From: Paenibacillus ginsengihumi DSM 21568
GTDB taxonomy: Bacteria > Bacillota > Bacilli > Paenibacillales > NBRC-103111
Direction of reading: 5' to 3'
NCBI RefSeq assembly: GCF_000380965.1
Contig: NZ_KB905556.1
Coordinates: 62,001-126,000, forward strand
Length of the DNA stretch: 64,000 bases
Every line of letters begins with the position of its first letter. Position 1 is the stretch's first letter. The notes beneath the pieces were generated by a model that saw only the letters and a list, made by a program, of their open reading frames with translations, had not been told where the DNA came from and did not search any database. Position numbers and translations under genes: made by a program. This document shows positions 62,192-64,000 of this stretch, one piece after another.

Positions 62192-62824
62192 TTAGGCCTG
62201 ATTCACCAATCGTTTCATTGCCGCCGCGACTGCCTTCTTGTCCTCCTGACTGGTAATGCCGCCGCCGACAATAACCAGATCCGGCTGCGCCTTGATCACT
62301 TCCGGCAGCGTATCCAGCTTGATGCCGCCTGCAATCGCCGTTTTGGCCCGCCTTACGACGCGCTTGATCGCAGCAAGCTCCTCAAAGGAATTTTTGCCTG
62401 CCGCCTGATGATCGTAACCGGAGTGGACGCAGATGTAATCCACGCCAAGCTCGTCGATTTCTTTGGCCCTGTCTTCAATGTTCTGCACGTTGATCATATC
62501 GACCATAATTTTTTTGTTTTGCTTCCTGGCTTCCTCGACGGCGCCCCGAATCGTCGAATTGTCCGATGCCCCCAATACCGTAATAATATCCGCTCCCGCT
62601 TCGGAGGCTTTCATGACCTCATATCCGCCGGCATCCATAATTTTCAGGTCAGCGAGCACGCGCAAAGACGGAAATGCCTCCTTGATTTCCTTCACTGCCC
62701 TCAAGCCTTCGTTAATGACGACCGGCGTGCCGATCTCGACGATATCTATATAATCCGCCACCTCTGCAACCACTAGCTTCGCTTCGGGAATATCTACAAG
62801 ATCCAGTGCCAATTGAAGTTCCAT
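62192..62824 (-). CDS. hxlA: 3-hexulose-6-phosphate synthase
   Basis: Condenses formaldehyde with ribulose-5-phosphate, detoxifying formaldehyde. The 210 residues are an OMP-decarboxylase-type barrel: QLALDLVDIPEA, LADLKIMDAGGYE (catalytic Asp-Lys region), VDYICVHSGYDHQAAGKN and IAGGIKLDTLPEV. ATG 62824 with AAGGAG. First gene of the hxlAB operon. Confidence 0.96.
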   Translation of the reverse strand: MELQLALDLVDIPEAKLVVAEVADYIDIVEIGTPVVINEGLRAVKEIKEAFPSLRVLADLKIMDAGGYEVMKASEAGADIITVLGASDNSTIRGAVEEARKQNKKIMVDMINVQNIEDRAKEIDELGVDYICVHSGYDHQAAGKNSFEELAAIKRVVRRAKTAIAGGIKLDTLPEVIKAQPDLVIVGGGITSQEDKKAVAAAMKRLVNQA

Positions 62825-63011
62825 TGGATGATCGCTCCTTAAAATGGTTGTTGTTGATCAACACAAGCCTATTGTAGAGCGTTCCTTTCCTTTAAGGAAG
62901 TAGGCACTTTGGCGTGGGGTAGTTACTTGGAGGATACCTTATCTGCAATGACGGATGCAGCGCCCATTCCTGCGCCGATCCCTGATACAAGATCATGACG
63001 CCTATGCAGGC
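62825..63011 (-). promoter_or_regulatory. hxlAB control region
   Basis: Minus strand: TACAAT -10 at 62871-62876 with a weak TTCCTT at 62894-62899. A TTCCTT-T-AAGGAA palindrome (62887-62899) covers the -35 and a TGTTGATCAACA palindrome (62852-62863) lies downstream of the -10. Farther upstream GGTATCC..GTAACTACC near 62920-62938 may be an HxlR site. Confidence 0.5.
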
Positions 63012-63632
63012 TTATAACCAAACCGATTGAGACCTTAAGTGTCGAATGGCTTCCTCATCGGTAACGATCTTTTCTTCGTCAAAGCTTCCCAGATTCAACT
63101 TATTCCCCACTTCTCGTTCATCAAAATGGATGACGTTCGCGAAATGAATATTTTTTACTATCGCGCAGTAGAAGCTTAAATCTTCAAAATCGATATGATG
63201 AAATGTCATATTCCTTAAACTTGAATAAGCAAAACAATCGTACAATGCGCAATGATGAAAGCTGCTGTTGGAATACTCCGTTTCAATCGTGTCGCAACGC
63301 CATATTTTCGAATTGTGAAATTCGCATTGGTCAAATGTGCTGTACGACAGATTGGCCTTCACAATATTGACGTTCTCGAAGGTCACGTTTTCAAATCTGC
63401 AATCGCACAAATAACAATCATAGAACTCCACATTTTCAAAAACGCAATTTTGGAATAATGAACTTGTAATATGGACTCCTGTGCAAGTCGCGCCAAAAAA
63501 CGATCGATCGGAAAAGTCCATTTCATCTAAAATTATTTTTTCCCCTTTCTCCCCTTTGGAATTGATAAAATGCTGATGATTCGCAAGCCTTTCATTTAAT
63601 TCGCTCTGAGAAATTTTGATCATTGTGTACAT
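63012..63632 (-). CDS. pentapeptide-repeat protein
   Basis: A 206-residue protein built from A(D/N)LXX-type pentapeptide repeats (SLFQNCVFENVEFYDCYLCD, CRFENVTFENVNIVKANLSY, STFDQCEFHNSKIW), forming a right-handed quadrilateral helix of about 130 residues. Cys is unusually common. ATG 63632 with GAGGAG. AT-rich, near a Syd-like gene; may belong to the same immunity/toxin-related set as 57.6-60.9 kb. DNA mimicry is known for some members but not shown here. Confidence 0.82.
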   Translation of the reverse strand: MYTMIKISQSELNERLANHQHFINSKGEKGEKIILDEMDFSDRSFFGATCTGVHITSSLFQNCVFENVEFYDCYLCDCRFENVTFENVNIVKANLSYSTFDQCEFHNSKIWRCDTIETEYSNSSFHHCALYDCFAYSSLRNMTFHHIDFEDLSFYCAIVKNIHFANVIHFDEREVGNKLNLGSFDEEKIVTDEEAIRHLRSQSVWL

Positions 63633-63645
63633 TTGCTCCTCTTGA

Positions 63646-64000
63646 TTATCTTCTTAGCCGCAATTCCACAATGAATTGCTCGATGCTCTCCGATATCGCT
63701 TCGAATGCATTTCTTTCGAAGTCTTCAAGCTTCACAGAGCCGTCCCGGTTATCAACGACCACGATCAGCCCGTTGCCCTCCATCCCCAAGGGAATATGAT
63801 CAAGCGTGTGGTTGTGGTTGTTCTTATATTCTCTTAACCTGCTGCTATAAGATTGGATATATGCGTTAGGCAGTACGGATTCCAGTTTTATATAATGATC
63901 TTTAAAAAATCCATCTAAATCTGCAAACCAGTATGAATTAAAATAGGCTTTGACCGACGGATGAATCTTGCATCCCAAATCCTCTTCCATTGGTTGAAAG
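63646..64000 (-). CDS. Syd-like (SUKH superfamily) protein, 5' end beyond window
   Basis: Partial: 117 C-terminal codons, open to the right edge. LGCKIHPSVKAYFNSYWFAD, PLGMEGNGLIVVVDNRDGSV and KLEDFERNAFEAISESIEQF match the layout of Syd (SecY-interacting protein) and related SUKH immunity proteins, including the VDN-x-G-x-V-x-LE strand pair. It lies 13 bases upstream of the pentapeptide-repeat gene. An ATG at 63990 is inside the domain, so the true start is outside the window. SUKH proteins are common toxin-immunity factors. Confidence 0.7.
   Translation of the reverse strand, partial: FQPMEEDLGCKIHPSVKAYFNSYWFADLDGFFKDHYIKLESVLPNAYIQSYSSRLREYKNNHNHTLDHIPLGMEGNGLIVVVDNRDGSVKLEDFERNAFEAISESIEQFIVELRLRR

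Noticed and set aside
1-64000. CRISPR array, tRNA or rRNA genes, prophage or intact IS
   Set aside because: No regularly spaced identical repeats with unique spacers, no rRNA-like blocks, tRNA-like cloverleafs, integrase or transposase genes were seen.

Overview
The window looks like chromosomal DNA of a GC-rich Firmicute of the Paenibacillaceae (Paenibacillus/Cohnella type). The evidence is strong GGAGG ribosome binding sites with some TTG and GTG starts, an LplABC-type sugar transporter paired with a membrane-bound AraC regulator, a class D sortase with an LPXTG protein, a copper-amine-oxidase 'stalk' domain protein, a BceRSAB module, and two Firmicute-type second-messenger riboswitches. 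No rRNA, tRNA, CRISPR array, intact insertion sequence or prophage was seen.

Layout. 1-10.4 kb: housekeeping and regulatory genes: a UbiD-type decarboxylase running off the left edge, a DUF457 membrane protein, a histidine kinase carrying a degenerate GGDEF domain, a His/Gly-rich YmaF protein, MmcQ/YjbR, a tetR-DUF5367 pair with a near-perfect operator, a sugar isomerase-like TIM barrel, methionine aminopeptidase and a second TetR. 10.5-20 kb, all on the minus strand: a cell-surface block with a ten-repeat Ig-like secreted protein, a zinc-ribbon protein, sortase D, a 1390-residue LPXTG adhesin-like protein and a secreted transglutaminase-like protein. The last sits behind two tandem cyclic-di-GMP-I riboswitches. 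20-27 kb: an exonuclease, then an Lpl-type ABC transporter and its AraC regulator. 27-35 kb: a MacA/MacB-like export operon with a 704-residue secreted protein, preceded by its likely two-component system. 35-47 kb: queF, a stalk protein, YkuK, a second DUF457 protein, a truncated ada remnant, an ABC-F ATPase with an unusual 1.3 kb upstream region, a dihydroorotate-dehydrogenase/membrane-domain fusion, glutaminase and small conserved proteins. 46.7-47.8 kb: a LysM-CAP wall protein under a c-di-AMP (ydaO) riboswitch. 48-55 kb: an exonuclease and a compact bceRSAB-dedA-uppP cluster. 55-57.5 kb: GNAT, SEC-C and PAP2 genes.

57.6-60.9 kb and 63-64 kb differ in composition: they are AT-rich, with short acidic proteins without toxins, including Imm3-like, DUF7660-like, pentapeptide-repeat and Syd/SUKH-like proteins and two paralogous pairs. 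I read this as an orphan immunity-gene array. It is interrupted by a normal-GC formaldehyde-fixing hxlA-hxlB-hxlR block (61.1-62.8 kb).

The strongest signals beyond ordinary genes are the tandem c-di-GMP riboswitches, the c-di-AMP riboswitch, a family of nested-palindrome mosaic repeats scattered through intergenic DNA (one copy supplies the C-terminus of a TetR protein), the bacitracin/lipid-carrier cluster with a textbook BceR box, three evenly built TGTTG-N9-CAACA sites and a minisatellite upstream of the ABC-F gene, and a pair of GC-rich hairpins inside the immunity array.
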